A program made the position numbers and the translations under genes. This document shows, piece after piece, positions 1-6,058 of a stretch of DNA of 12,576 nucleotides (the stretch's first letter is position 1; each line of letters begins with the position of its first letter). Source of the DNA: UBA10107 sp964572885 (GTDB taxonomy: Archaea > Nanobdellota > Nanobdellia > Woesearchaeales > UBA10107); NCBI GenBank assembly GCA_964572885.1, contig CAZNFC010000021.1:1-12576 (forward strand), read 5' to 3'. Under the pieces are notes generated by a model. It searched no databases. It was not told the DNA's origin and saw only the letters and a list, made by a program, of their open reading frames with translations.

Positions 1-486
1 ATCAACCAGGTGAGGGCGCCCGCCCAGGCAAGCGCCCCGGCAACGCCCTGGAGGGCTCGAGCAATAATCAAAATAAGACCAGGGTTTGATTACAAGGAAT
101 TTGAGTTCTATGAAAAGAACGGATACAGAGGATTGATACTTGAAGGAACAGGACTTGGAAATGCTCCTGTAAATGTCTTGGATGAATATACTAAACATCA
201 TGCTCAGTTTTTGGAAACGTTAAGAAGATTATCCAAGAAAATGGTAATTGTTATGACATCACAGGCTTTCTACGGGATGCTGAACATGAAAGTATATTCA
301 AGCGGACGTGATTTGCTTGATGCAGGTGTCATCTCAGGACACGATATGCTTACAGAAGTCGCTTACGCTAAACTTATGTGGGTTCTTGGCCATGAGAAAG
401 ACATCAATGTAGTGAAGAAAGAGATGCAGACCAATATTGTCGGTGAAATCAACGACAGGATAGAAAGCAACACGTTCTTGATTTAA
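1..486 (+). CDS. gatD: Glu-tRNA(Gln) amidotransferase subunit D, C-terminal part (partial at the window edge)
   Basis: GatD is the asparaginase-like subunit of the archaeal GatDE complex. It releases ammonia from glutamine or asparagine so that GatE can convert Glu-tRNA(Gln) to Gln-tRNA(Gln). The match starts at about base 61 with AIIKIRPGFD and continues through GLILEGTGLGNAPVN, VIVMTSQAFYG, VYSSGRDLLDAGVISGHDM and YAKLMWVLGH, ending NIVGEINDRIE. These are the conserved blocks of the GatD C-terminal asparaginase domain. The N-terminal half, with the catalytic Thr residues, lies outside the window. The frame stays open back to base 1, but bases 1-60 are about 73% GC and encode an Ala/Pro/Arg-rich stretch that does not look like GatD, whereas the next 60 bases are about 33% GC. 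A GTG at base 10 is in frame but is unlikely to be a real start. The partner gatE lies about 0.9 kb downstream. Confidence 0.88.
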   Translation: MNQVRAPAQASAPATPWRARAIIKIRPGFDYKEFEFYEKNGYRGLILEGTGLGNAPVNVLDEYTKHHAQFLETLRRLSKKMVIVMTSQAFYGMLNMKVYSSGRDLLDAGVISGHDMLTEVAYAKLMWVLGHEKDINVVKKEMQTNIVGEINDRIESNTFLI

Positions 487-755
487 GACTCATTAAGGAA
501 AAGCTCTAAGCCGCCTATTTCAGGAGGCCTTAAACCAAATAATTTTATTAAAAATGAAGATATCTTACCGAGGCGGTAACTATCGAATCTTGAGGAATCT
601 GCCTTTGCAATATCTGCCTGTAAATCGTCTTTATGTCCTTCGCAAAGATACTCCTGATGAGCTCCGACTATACCAGGCACCGTCTTCAAGCGATAACTTA
701 CAAAATGCGTTGCAGGATCTTTGCAGCCAGTCTCTTGGCACAGTAAATGTTCCAT
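483..755 (-). CDS. small Cys/His-rich protein, possible zinc-binding protein, function unknown
   Basis: This is a 90-residue protein I do not recognise. Its N-terminal half holds C6, C11, H17, H33, C38 and H41 (CQETGC early, LCEGH later). That spacing would allow one zinc site, but it is not a standard ribbon. The C-terminal third is a hydrophobic/basic stretch (ISSFLIKLFGLRPPEIGGLE). The gene converges on gatD and overlaps its stop by 4 bases. TTTATA (read on the minus strand; 778-783 on the plus strand) is centred about 25 bases before the ATG, so the transcript is probably leaderless. This supports the minus-strand reading over a 67-codon plus-strand ORF at 554-757. The zinc role is inferred only from the spacing of Cys and His. 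Confidence 0.65.
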   Translation of the reverse strand: MEHLLCQETGCKDPATHFVSYRLKTVPGIVGAHQEYLCEGHKDDLQADIAKADSSRFDSYRLGKISSFLIKLFGLRPPEIGGLELFLNES

Positions 756-777
756 GATTAAATCATATCTAATCTTG

Positions 778-783
778 TATAAA
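778..783 (-). promoter_or_regulatory. TATA box of the small Cys/His protein gene
   Basis: TTTATA on the minus strand lies about 25 bases upstream of the ATG at 755, which fits a leaderless archaeal transcript. Confidence 0.5.
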
Positions 784-806
784 TTGTTTTCTAATCTATA
801 TTTCTG

Positions 807-899
807 AACATATATTCCATATAATAGAACATTATATCATTTATTATCTATATAATAACATATATATTCATATAATTAGAATATTATGATAATATTTAT
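807..899. repeat. AT-rich direct repeat pair and palindrome upstream of the Lrp gene, candidate operator
   Basis: Two imperfect copies of a roughly 35-40-base AT-rich sequence start at 807 and 857, so they are 50 bases apart, close to five DNA turns. Both read AACATATAT, then ATATAAT, then AGAA, then ATTAT. At 880-896 there is a perfect 8+8-base palindrome (AATATTAT, one G, ATAATATT) that overlaps the TATA box of the downstream gene. A further 7-base inverted repeat pairs 831-837 with 850-856. Lrp-family proteins often bind several phased sites at their own promoters, so autoregulation is a reasonable inference. In sequence this AT-rich, chance similarity must be allowed for. Confidence 0.5.
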
Positions 900-905
900 A
901 TATAA
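895..905 (+). promoter_or_regulatory. TATA box of the Lrp-like regulator gene
   Basis: TTTATATATAA is centred about 27 bases before the ATG at 927 and there is no Shine-Dalgarno, which fits a leaderless transcript. It overlaps the right end of the palindrome at 880-896. Confidence 0.55.
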
Positions 906-926
906 CTGGATTATTTATTCCATTTA

Positions 927-1325
927 ATGGACGAAAAGGACTTAATTCTAATCAATGAGCTGAAGAAAGATTCCAAAAGATCGGTCCAGGAGCTGTCAAA
1001 GGCCACTAAAATACCTTCTACAACTGTTTACAACAGGATCAAAGCATTGGAAGATGAAGGAGTAATCAAGCAATATACTGTCAAGTTAGATAATAAGAAA
1101 GTAAGTAGAATACAGGCTTTCTTTGAAGTTTCTTTAAATCCGAATAATATTCCTGAATTCATAAAGAAAATCAAAGCTGACGAAATATATTCCGTTGCAG
1201 GAGATTATCAGTTCTTGATAAAATCAACATTTAACGATCTTGGGGGTGTCTATAGTTTCACGGCTCAACTCCAACAAGCGAAAGCTGACAAAGTGAAAAC
1301 TACGATAGTTTTGGATGAGCTATAG
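927..1325 (+). CDS. Lrp/AsnC-family transcriptional regulator
   Basis: This 132-residue protein has the two-part Lrp/AsnC layout. An N-terminal winged helix-turn-helix covers roughly residues 1-60: MDEKDLILINELKKDSKRS, then VQELSKATKIPSTTVYNRIK, then LEDEGVIKQYTVKLD. A RAM-like alpha/beta effector and oligomerisation domain covers about 65-132 and contains AFFEVSLN and VAGDYQFLIK, which is the usual GDYD/GxxD-type region of the fold. The protein is slightly shorter than the usual 140-160 residues. The ATG is set by the TATA box 27 bases upstream. The gene lies between gatD and gatE but has its own promoter, as gatE does, so it need not regulate them. The upstream repeats suggest that it controls itself. 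Its ligand and targets cannot be read from the sequence. Confidence 0.88.
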   Translation: MDEKDLILINELKKDSKRSVQELSKATKIPSTTVYNRIKALEDEGVIKQYTVKLDNKKVSRIQAFFEVSLNPNNIPEFIKKIKADEIYSVAGDYQFLIKSTFNDLGGVYSFTAQLQQAKADKVKTTIVLDEL

Positions 1326-1350
1326 AGCCCTCTGTTCTTTGGGAAAATAT

Positions 1351-1384
1351 GCTACGGGTCGCCGACCCCCATCGGCGCCCTGGC
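1351..1384. repeat. GC-rich 13-bp imperfect hairpin between the lrp-like gene and gatE
   Basis: GCTA-GGG-CGCCGA (1351-1365) pairs with TCGGCG-CCC-TGGC (1372-1384). It leaves two single-base bulges (C1355, T1359) and a 6-base loop, CCCCCA. One T-G wobble is included. The segment is far richer in GC than its surroundings. It lies 25 bases after the regulator's stop and just before the gatE TATA box, so it could end or protect the upstream transcript. Its function is unknown. Confidence 0.6.
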
Positions 1385-1390
1385 ATAAAC

Positions 1391-1397
1391 TATATAA
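1391..1397 (+). promoter_or_regulatory. TATA box of gatE
   Basis: TATATAA is centred 27 bases before the ATG at 1421. This placement is the main reason for choosing that start over an in-frame ATG at 1349 inside the GC-rich hairpin region. Confidence 0.55.
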
Positions 1398-1420
1398 GCA
1401 AACAAAATGGGATAAATGAT

Positions 1421-2839
1421 ATGGATTATTCAAAAATAAATTTTAAATGCGGCCTGGAAATTCATCAGCAGCTAGAAGGTAAAAAGTTATTCTGCGACTG
1501 TCCTACAATAATCAAAGATGAAGACAAAGATAAACCAGATTTTGAATTCAAGAGAAGATTGAGAGTCTCTGCTGGAGAGTCCGGAAAGACTGACATTGCA
1601 GCATTGGCAGAACAAGCGAAAGCAAAAGAATTCGTATATCAAGGATATAATGATGCATGCTGCTTGGTTGAATTGGATGAAGAACCTCCTCACGAGATAA
1701 ATAAAGAAGCGTTGAATGTATCGCTACAAGTTTCTTTATTATTTCACGCAAAGCCTGTCGATGTAGTCCAAGTGATGAGAAAAATTGTTGTTGACGGTTC
1801 TAATGTTTCTGGCTTTCAAAGAACCGCTTTGATAGCAAATAATGGTTACATAGAAACTTCTTTAGGAAAAGTAAGCATACAAACCATCTGCTTAGAAGAA
1901 GAAGCTGCCAAAGTCGTAAAAAGGACAGACAAACAAGATACTTACAATATCTCAAGATTGGGGATTCCTTTAATAGAAATAGCAACAGGCTCTGAAATAA
2001 AATCCCCAGAACATGCGAAAGAAACTGCAAGTAAGATTGGAATGATTTTGAGATCTGTGAAAGGGATTAAAAGAGGGATAGGGAGCATAAGACAAGATGT
2101 GAATATGTCAGTCAAGAATACTCCAAGAGTGGAGATAAAAGGATTCCAAGAGATAGATTCAATGCCTGATGTGATTGAAAAAGAAGCTGAAAGAAGATTA
2201 AAGATAATTGAATCAGGAAAGATCCCTGAACATGAAGTGAGAAAAGCAGAAAAAGACAATTCAACGACTTTCTTAAGGCCGATGCCCGGAGCAGACAGGA
2301 TGTATCCTGAGACAGACGTTCCTTCATTCAGGATTGATGTTTCAAAGATAACTTTGCCTGAATTAATATCTGAAAAGGCGGAAAAGATAGAAGATCTTGG
2401 ATTAGGAAAAGATCTGGCAGAAGCATTGGCTAAATCAGGAAAAGCAGATTTGCTTCAGGAATTTATTTCAAGATTCAAGAATTTGAAGCCTGCATTTATC
2501 GCTGAGACGATGCTTACGACTGCAAAAATTATGAGAAGAAAATACAATATTGAGATTAATCCTTCAGACAAGGATTTCCAGGTTTTATTCTCTGCATTGA
2601 ATGAAGGAAAGATATCAAAAGACAATATTGAAGATATATTCAAGGAAAACAAGCCAGTTGAAAGTATAATCTCAAAATATCACTCAATGTCTAACATAGA
2701 ACTTGAAAAAGAAATAAGGAAAATAGTCTCTGAGAATAAAGAATTACAGTTCAATGCCTTGATAGGAAAAGTCATGGGAATATTGAGAGGAAAAGCAGAT
2801 TCTAAGAAGATAATAGAATTATTGAATAAATTAAAGTGA
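1421..2839 (+). CDS. gatE: Glu-tRNA(Gln) amidotransferase subunit E, short form without the AspRS-like insert
   Basis: GatE is the kinase/transamidase subunit of archaeal GatDE. It activates Glu-tRNA(Gln) with ATP and amidates it with ammonia from GatD. From the ATG at 1421 it has 472 residues. Visible blocks are CGLEIHQQLEGKKLFCDCP, VELDEEPPHEINKEAL, VMRKIVVDGSNVSGFQRTAL, IQTICLEEEAAKV, GIPLIEIATG and RPMPGADRMYPETDVP (about 286-301). The last of these is the GatE version rather than the GatB one. The C-terminal part (about 330-472) is the helical and YqeY-like tRNA-binding tail, ending IGKVMGILRGKAD. Family members usually have about 600-630 residues. Here the cradle passes straight from IIESGKIPEHEVRKAEKD (about 263-280) to the RPMPG block, so the AspRS-like (GAD) insertion of about 150 residues is missing. 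The start follows from the TATA box at 1391-1397. A longer start at 1349 would add 24 residues that include the hairpin sequence and do not look like GatE. Confidence 0.93.
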   Translation: MDYSKINFKCGLEIHQQLEGKKLFCDCPTIIKDEDKDKPDFEFKRRLRVSAGESGKTDIAALAEQAKAKEFVYQGYNDACCLVELDEEPPHEINKEALNVSLQVSLLFHAKPVDVVQVMRKIVVDGSNVSGFQRTALIANNGYIETSLGKVSIQTICLEEEAAKVVKRTDKQDTYNISRLGIPLIEIATGSEIKSPEHAKETASKIGMILRSVKGIKRGIGSIRQDVNMSVKNTPRVEIKGFQEIDSMPDVIEKEAERRLKIIESGKIPEHEVRKAEKDNSTTFLRPMPGADRMYPETDVPSFRIDVSKITLPELISEKAEKIEDLGLGKDLAEALAKSGKADLLQEFISRFKNLKPAFIAETMLTTAKIMRRKYNIEINPSDKDFQVLFSALNEGKISKDNIEDIFKENKPVESIISKYHSMSNIELEKEIRKIVSENKELQFNALIGKVMGILRGKADSKKIIELLNKLK

Positions 2840-3448
2840 CATCTCTATAGGTTTCTTCTCTAATAACGAATCAAGAAGATATAAAGCGATAGTCCCTCCG
2901 ATAAATCCTGCCAATAATCCATTGATAAATGAAGGAATATTGAAATTATAGAACAAAGCCATCAAAGGAAGTATGAAGAACTCGAATAATCCTGCACAAA
3001 GTGATGCATACACGCTGATATCATTCAGTTTGACTTCTTTCATTCCAAAAGTGAACTTCACTTTGAAATTTATTCCACCATAAATGGCAATAAGTATCAA
3101 TGAAGAGAGAAATACAGAAAAGAATCCGTAAAATGCATTCCCTAACAACCCGTCCGGATTTGGAAGAAATCCCTGTATTAAAAATAAAAGGAATATGAAT
3201 AATCCATTTACGACAGATAAGTATAAAACAGGGAGTTTCAGTATCTCTTTGCCATTGAATTTAACAGGATAATTCGGAGAAATTACTCTGTACAGAAGCA
3301 AAACTATCAAGGCAGGAACAAATCCGACGATAAATCCATTGAAGATGCTGAAATTCACTTCGTTTGTGAAGTCAAGAACAACAAGAGAAAGTGCTTCTAT
3401 TAAAGCCAAATACACGACAAATGCATAGTTTACGTGTTTAAGTTGCAT
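2831..3448 (-). CDS. six-helix integral membrane protein, function unknown
   Basis: This 205-residue hydrophobic protein has about six likely membrane segments, at residues 8-27, 35-55, 71-94, 103-124, 146-167 and 171-192. Short charged loops separate them, and there is a short charged C-terminus (LLEKKPIEMSL). I see no signal peptide, catalytic motif or known transporter signature. Pairs of helices carry Gly-rich motifs (FNGFIVGF and INGLLAGFIGG), which hints at an internal duplication. The gene converges on gatE and overlaps its end by 9 bases. TTTAAA at 3472-3477 is centred 26 bases before the ATG, so the gene is probably leaderless. A perfect 6-base inverted repeat (3449-3466) fills the space between TATA box and start codon. 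I do not recognise the family. Confidence 0.75.
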   Translation of the reverse strand: MQLKHVNYAFVVYLALIEALSLVVLDFTNEVNFSIFNGFIVGFVPALIVLLLYRVISPNYPVKFNGKEILKLPVLYLSVVNGLFIFLLFLIQGFLPNPDGLLGNAFYGFFSVFLSSLILIAIYGGINFKVKFTFGMKEVKLNDISVYASLCAGLFEFFILPLMALFYNFNIPSFINGLLAGFIGGTIALYLLDSLLEKKPIEMSL

Positions 3449-3466
3449 GAGAATATGTTGATTCTC
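3449..3466. promoter_or_regulatory. inverted repeat between TATA box and start codon, candidate operator
   Basis: GAGAAT, a 6-base spacer, then ATTCTC. The repeat abuts the start codon of the membrane protein gene. If that transcript is leaderless, the repeat lies just before +1, so it would act as a DNA operator rather than an RNA hairpin. Confidence 0.4.
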
Positions 3467-3471
3467 TTATA

Positions 3472-3477
3472 TTTAAA
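3472..3477 (-). promoter_or_regulatory. TATA box of the membrane protein gene
   Basis: TTTAAA, followed on the minus strand by TATAAG, is centred about 26 bases before the ATG at 3448. It lies only 8 bases past the oligo-T tract that follows tRNA-Arg. Confidence 0.5.
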
Positions 3478-3484
3478 CATATAG

Positions 3485-3489
3485 AAAAA
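3485..3489 (-). terminator. oligo-T terminator after tRNA-Arg
   Basis: Five T residues on the transcribed strand directly follow the discriminator base of tRNA-Arg. Archaeal RNA polymerase stops at such T-runs. Confidence 0.45.
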
Positions 3490-3564
3490 CGCGGCCGGGA
3501 GGATTTGAACCCCCGATCTCGAGGTTAGGAACCGCGCGCTCAATCCAAACTAAGCTGCGACCGC
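3490..3564 (-). tRNA. tRNA-Arg (anticodon CCT)
   Basis: A complete 75-base cloverleaf reads AGG codons. The acceptor is GCGGTCG with CGGCCGC (one T-G pair). The D arm is GCTT with GAGC around a 10-base loop containing GG. The anticodon arm is CGCGG, TTCCTAA, CCTCG, with CCT at positions 34-36. The T arm is GGGGG, TTCAAAT, CCTCC with canonical TTC at 54-56. The discriminator is G and no CCA is encoded. There is no intron. Two imperfections stand out: a C29-U41 mismatch in the middle of the anticodon stem and a G-U pair in the T stem. The promoter is the TTTAAA at 3590-3595, shared with truD. Confidence 0.95.
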
Positions 3565-3589
3565 ATGAAATTAGGCAATCCGACATTCT

Positions 3590-3595
3590 TTTAAA
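3590..3595. promoter_or_regulatory. single palindromic TATA box serving both tRNA-Arg and truD
   Basis: TTTAAA reads the same on both strands. Its centre is about 28 bases from the tRNA-Arg 5' end at 3564 and about 25 bases from the truD ATG at 3618. No other TATA-like element lies in the 53-base gap, so one box probably drives both directions. Confidence 0.5.
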
Positions 3596-3617
3596 CGTTT
3601 TGGTATTTACTTATAAC

Positions 3618-4562
3618 ATGTACAAGATAAAGCAGATTCCTGGGGACTTCATAGTAAATGAAGTGATAGAAGTTAAGTTGTCTGAAAATGGTGGTTACAG
3701 CTACTTTATCCTTAAGAAGAAGGATTATGCTACTCCTGCTGCAGTTGAGAAGATAGTCAAATTTCTTAACATTCCTGTCAAAAGAATAGGTTATGCAGGA
3801 GCGAAGGACAGGAGAGCGATAACTACTCAATGGATATCTATTGAAGGCCTTCCTGACAGATTAAAGCATTTCAAAGATAATAATATCGAACTTGAATACA
3901 AAGGAAGAGGAGATTCTGCAATATATCTTGGAAGGCTGAAAGGAAACAATTTTGAGATTGTGATAAGAAACACAAAGAAAAAACCTAAAAAAATAGGAAA
4001 ATTCCTTAATTTATTTGATGAACAGAGATTTTCCATGAATAATGTCGATATAGGAAGGGCATTGGTAAAGAAAGATTACAGAAAAGCTGTTGAAATATTG
4101 ATGAAAAGCAATGGTTATTATGAAAGATTGGTAAAAGATCACTATGAATCGACAAATAATGCCGTAGAAAGTCTCAGAAGGATACCTATGCATGTCCTTA
4201 TGTTTTTCATACATGCTTATCAATCAGAGATATGGAACAAGTGCGCAATTAAAATAAAATCTAAGAAGAATATCGATTTGCCGATAATCGGCTTTGGAAC
4301 AGAATTCAAAAATAAATCAGTGAAGAAATTAGCTGAAGATATAATGCAGAGAGAGGGAATAACTTACAGGGATTTCATAATAAGACAGATTCCTGAGTTG
4401 AGTTCTGAAGGTAATTCAAGGAAAATCTATGCTGATGTCAAAAAATTAAAGATTGGTAAATTAGAAAATGACGAATTAAACAAAGGGATGAAAAAAGTGA
4501 AGATTAAATTTTTCTTGAACAAAGGAAATTATGCTACGATGGCTATTAAGAATATGATTTAG
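3618..4562 (+). CDS. truD: tRNA pseudouridine(13) synthase TruD
   Basis: TruD isomerises U13 in the D arm of tRNAs to pseudouridine. This 314-residue protein starts with the usual YKIKQIPGDFIVNEV and carries the catalytic motif GYAGAKDRRAITTQ at residues 59-71, with D64 as the expected nucleophile. It continues with YLGRLKGNNFEIVIRN, FLNLFDEQRFS and MFFIHAYQSEIWNK, which are family landmarks. The central TRUD insertion domain is short compared with bacterial proteins. The ATG at 3618 fits the TATA box 25 bases upstream. An in-frame TTG at 3600 would put the start inside the promoter and is not preferred. The 3' end overlaps the convergent nucleotidase gene by 4 bases. Confidence 0.92.
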   Translation: MYKIKQIPGDFIVNEVIEVKLSENGGYSYFILKKKDYATPAAVEKIVKFLNIPVKRIGYAGAKDRRAITTQWISIEGLPDRLKHFKDNNIELEYKGRGDSAIYLGRLKGNNFEIVIRNTKKKPKKIGKFLNLFDEQRFSMNNVDIGRALVKKDYRKAVEILMKSNGYYERLVKDHYESTNNAVESLRRIPMHVLMFFIHAYQSEIWNKCAIKIKSKKNIDLPIIGFGTEFKNKSVKKLAEDIMQREGITYRDFIIRQIPELSSEGNSRKIYADVKKLKIGKLENDELNKGMKKVKIKFFLNKGNYATMAIKNMI

Positions 4563-5398
4563 AGAATTTGTTTAAGCAATTCATTTACATAATCCATAGA
4601 GCCGTCATTTAGAATTAAAATATCATATTCTTTTTCATATTTGTCTTTATCTTTCTCTATTTCTTCGTTTAAAAAACCGACTCTAATTATTGTTTTATGT
4701 TCTATCCCATCCAACATCTCGCTATCGCCAAGGCTGTCTCCGAGCAAAATTACGTTCTTTCTCGTTTCAATCTGCTTAAAGTAAGGCGATTTTTTAATAT
4801 GACCTTCATTTTTATTGAAAGTATGAACAATTCCTGATTTATATCCCTTAGCAACTCCATTCTCGTCGAAATCAAAGAAATTTGAGATTATGTGAACGTT
4901 TTTCATAGAAATCCCTTCTGCGAACATTGATTTTTCAATTATATTTCCAATTCCTGCTGAAAATATCAAAACAGGAATCTGTTTTGAATCAAGATGCTTG
5001 AAAAGTTCTGTAACTCCTGGTCTAAATTTAATTTTCTTCTTTTTAACAATATCATCAACCACTGCTTCATTCATGCCGCTCTCAATCAAAAGTTTCAGAT
5101 GAGTAGACCACCATTCATTCATTTTTTCAATCTTTTCTTTTAGTGAGATAGTTTCAGAGATCTCGATTGGCCTGTATTTATCGTAAAGTGAATGAGCTTT
5201 TCCAGGATATTCTGGTGTCAGGTATTTTCCTTCCCTTATCTGGGCAATTCCTGTATGTGCTTTTTGTCCTGCAACAAAGGCTTTCGTCAATGTCCTGTCG
5301 AAATCAGAAACAACATGAAGATGAGAAACTCCGTCTTTTTTTATCTGCTCTATCTTCTTTTTCAAAGATTCAGGATTTGCCATAATAACATCTTTCAT
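4559..5398 (-). CDS. HAD-superfamily pyrimidine 5'-nucleotidase (UMPH-1/NT5C3-like)
   Basis: The predicted cytosolic enzyme removes phosphate from pyrimidine nucleoside monophosphates. HAD motif I is VVSDFDRTLT (residues 29-38, D32 nucleophile and D34). The UMPH-1 cap region includes YRPIEI (75-80) and EKMNEWW (91-97). Motif II is LIFSAGIGNIIE (S147), the Lys segment is HTFNKNE (K196), and motif IV is VILLGDSLGD (D221, D225), followed by VGFLNEEIE. This set matches the eukaryotic cytosolic 5'-nucleotidase III family rather than a generic HAD phosphatase. The length of 279 residues is normal. The gene overlaps the adk stop by ATGA, so the two are translationally coupled. A second in-frame ATG five codons on could also be used. 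The substrate is inferred from the family. Confidence 0.82.
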   Translation of the reverse strand: MKDVIMANPESLKKKIEQIKKDGVSHLHVVSDFDRTLTKAFVAGQKAHTGIAQIREGKYLTPEYPGKAHSLYDKYRPIEISETISLKEKIEKMNEWWSTHLKLLIESGMNEAVVDDIVKKKKIKFRPGVTELFKHLDSKQIPVLIFSAGIGNIIEKSMFAEGISMKNVHIISNFFDFDENGVAKGYKSGIVHTFNKNEGHIKKSPYFKQIETRKNVILLGDSLGDSEMLDGIEHKTIIRVGFLNEEIEKDKDKYEKEYDILILNDGSMDYVNELLKQIL

Positions 5399-6018
5399 AA
5401 TATTTTATATATCCTCTTTGCTATTTCATCAGGAGTTCCTGAACCATCAACGGATTTTAGCAGTTTCTTCTTCCTATAATAACCAATCAAAGGTTTTGTC
5501 TGTTTTTTATAGATTTCCTGTCTTTCTATGATGATTTTCTCATTGTCGTCTTCTCTCTTGATCAATTTTACACCACAGTCATCGCATATCTCGTCCTTTT
5601 TTGGTTTTAATGAAGTCACAAGATTGTATATTCTTTTGCACTTAGGGCACACTCTTCTTGATAATAATCTCTCAACAATAAGCTCTTCGTCAAGCTCGAT
5701 ATTAATCACATCATCAATTTTCGTCATCTTGTCTAATGCTTCGGCCTGTTTTATCGTTCTTGGAAATCCGTCGAGAATGAATCCTTTCCTGCAGTCAGGT
5801 TCTTTAAGTCTTTTCTGCATCACAGAAATAGTTATTTCGTCTGAGACTAATTCTCCTTTGTTCAAGTTATTTATGATCTTCCCAAGAGCGGTTCCTTTCT
5901 TTATCTCATTTCTGAATATATCTCCTGTAGATATCACAGGGATGTTATTTTCTTTAGAAACCACACTGGCAACACTTCCCTTTCCTGCGCCCGGAGCGCC
6001 TAAGAATATTAGCTTCAT
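5395..6018 (-). CDS. adk: adenylate kinase, long form with a zinc-type LID domain
   Basis: This enzyme interconverts AMP + ATP with 2 ADP. The P-loop is GAPGAGKGS (residues 7-15). The AMP-binding region has STGDIFR (30-36), and DGFPRT is at 83-88. The LID domain carries four cysteines, C124, C127, C145 and C148 (CPKC and CDDC), which form the structural zinc site of many bacterial enzymes. R122 and REDD (156-159) follow the family. The 207-residue length and the LID place it in the bacterial/eukaryotic Adk family, not the short archaeal AdkA type, so ancient gene transfer is plausible. Its own TATA box (6043-6048) lies 27 bases upstream. It is the first gene of a two-gene operon with the nucleotidase. 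Confidence 0.94.
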   Translation of the reverse strand: MKLIFLGAPGAGKGSVASVVSKENNIPVISTGDIFRNEIKKGTALGKIINNLNKGELVSDEITISVMQKRLKEPDCRKGFILDGFPRTIKQAEALDKMTKIDDVINIELDEELIVERLLSRRVCPKCKRIYNLVTSLKPKKDEICDDCGVKLIKREDDNEKIIIERQEIYKKQTKPLIGYYRKKKLLKSVDGSGTPDEIAKRIYKIL

Positions 6019-6042
6019 ATAAATTATCAGATGCCATCATTA

Positions 6043-6048
6043 TTTAAA
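6043..6048 (-). promoter_or_regulatory. TATA box of the adk-nucleotidase operon
   Basis: TTTAAA is centred about 27 bases before the adk ATG at 6018, again in leaderless spacing. Confidence 0.5.
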
Positions 6049-6058
6049 ATTTGGTATT

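Noticed and set aside
554..757. 67-codon plus-strand ORF opposite the small Cys/His protein gene
   Set aside because: The minus-strand frame has a TATA box at the right distance, a Cys/His pattern and a neat end against gatD. The plus-strand frame has none of these.
800..905. CRISPR-like array in the repeated AT-rich region
   Set aside because: There are only two imperfect copies, no regular spacers and no cas genes nearby. A promoter/operator reading is simpler.
1349..1420. Upstream ATG that would extend GatE by 24 residues
   Set aside because: The added residues come from the GC-rich hairpin and do not resemble GatE, and the TATA box at 1391-1397 would lie inside the coding region.
3600..3617. 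TTG start adding six residues to TruD
   Set aside because: It lies only about 8 bases from the TATA box. The ATG at 3618 has normal promoter spacing and gives the usual TruD N-terminus.
5167..6022. Plus-strand ORFs of 72 to 164 codons opposite adk and the nucleotidase
   Set aside because: They lie antisense to genes with complete catalytic motifs and their own products are low-complexity Ser/Phe-rich, so they are shadows.
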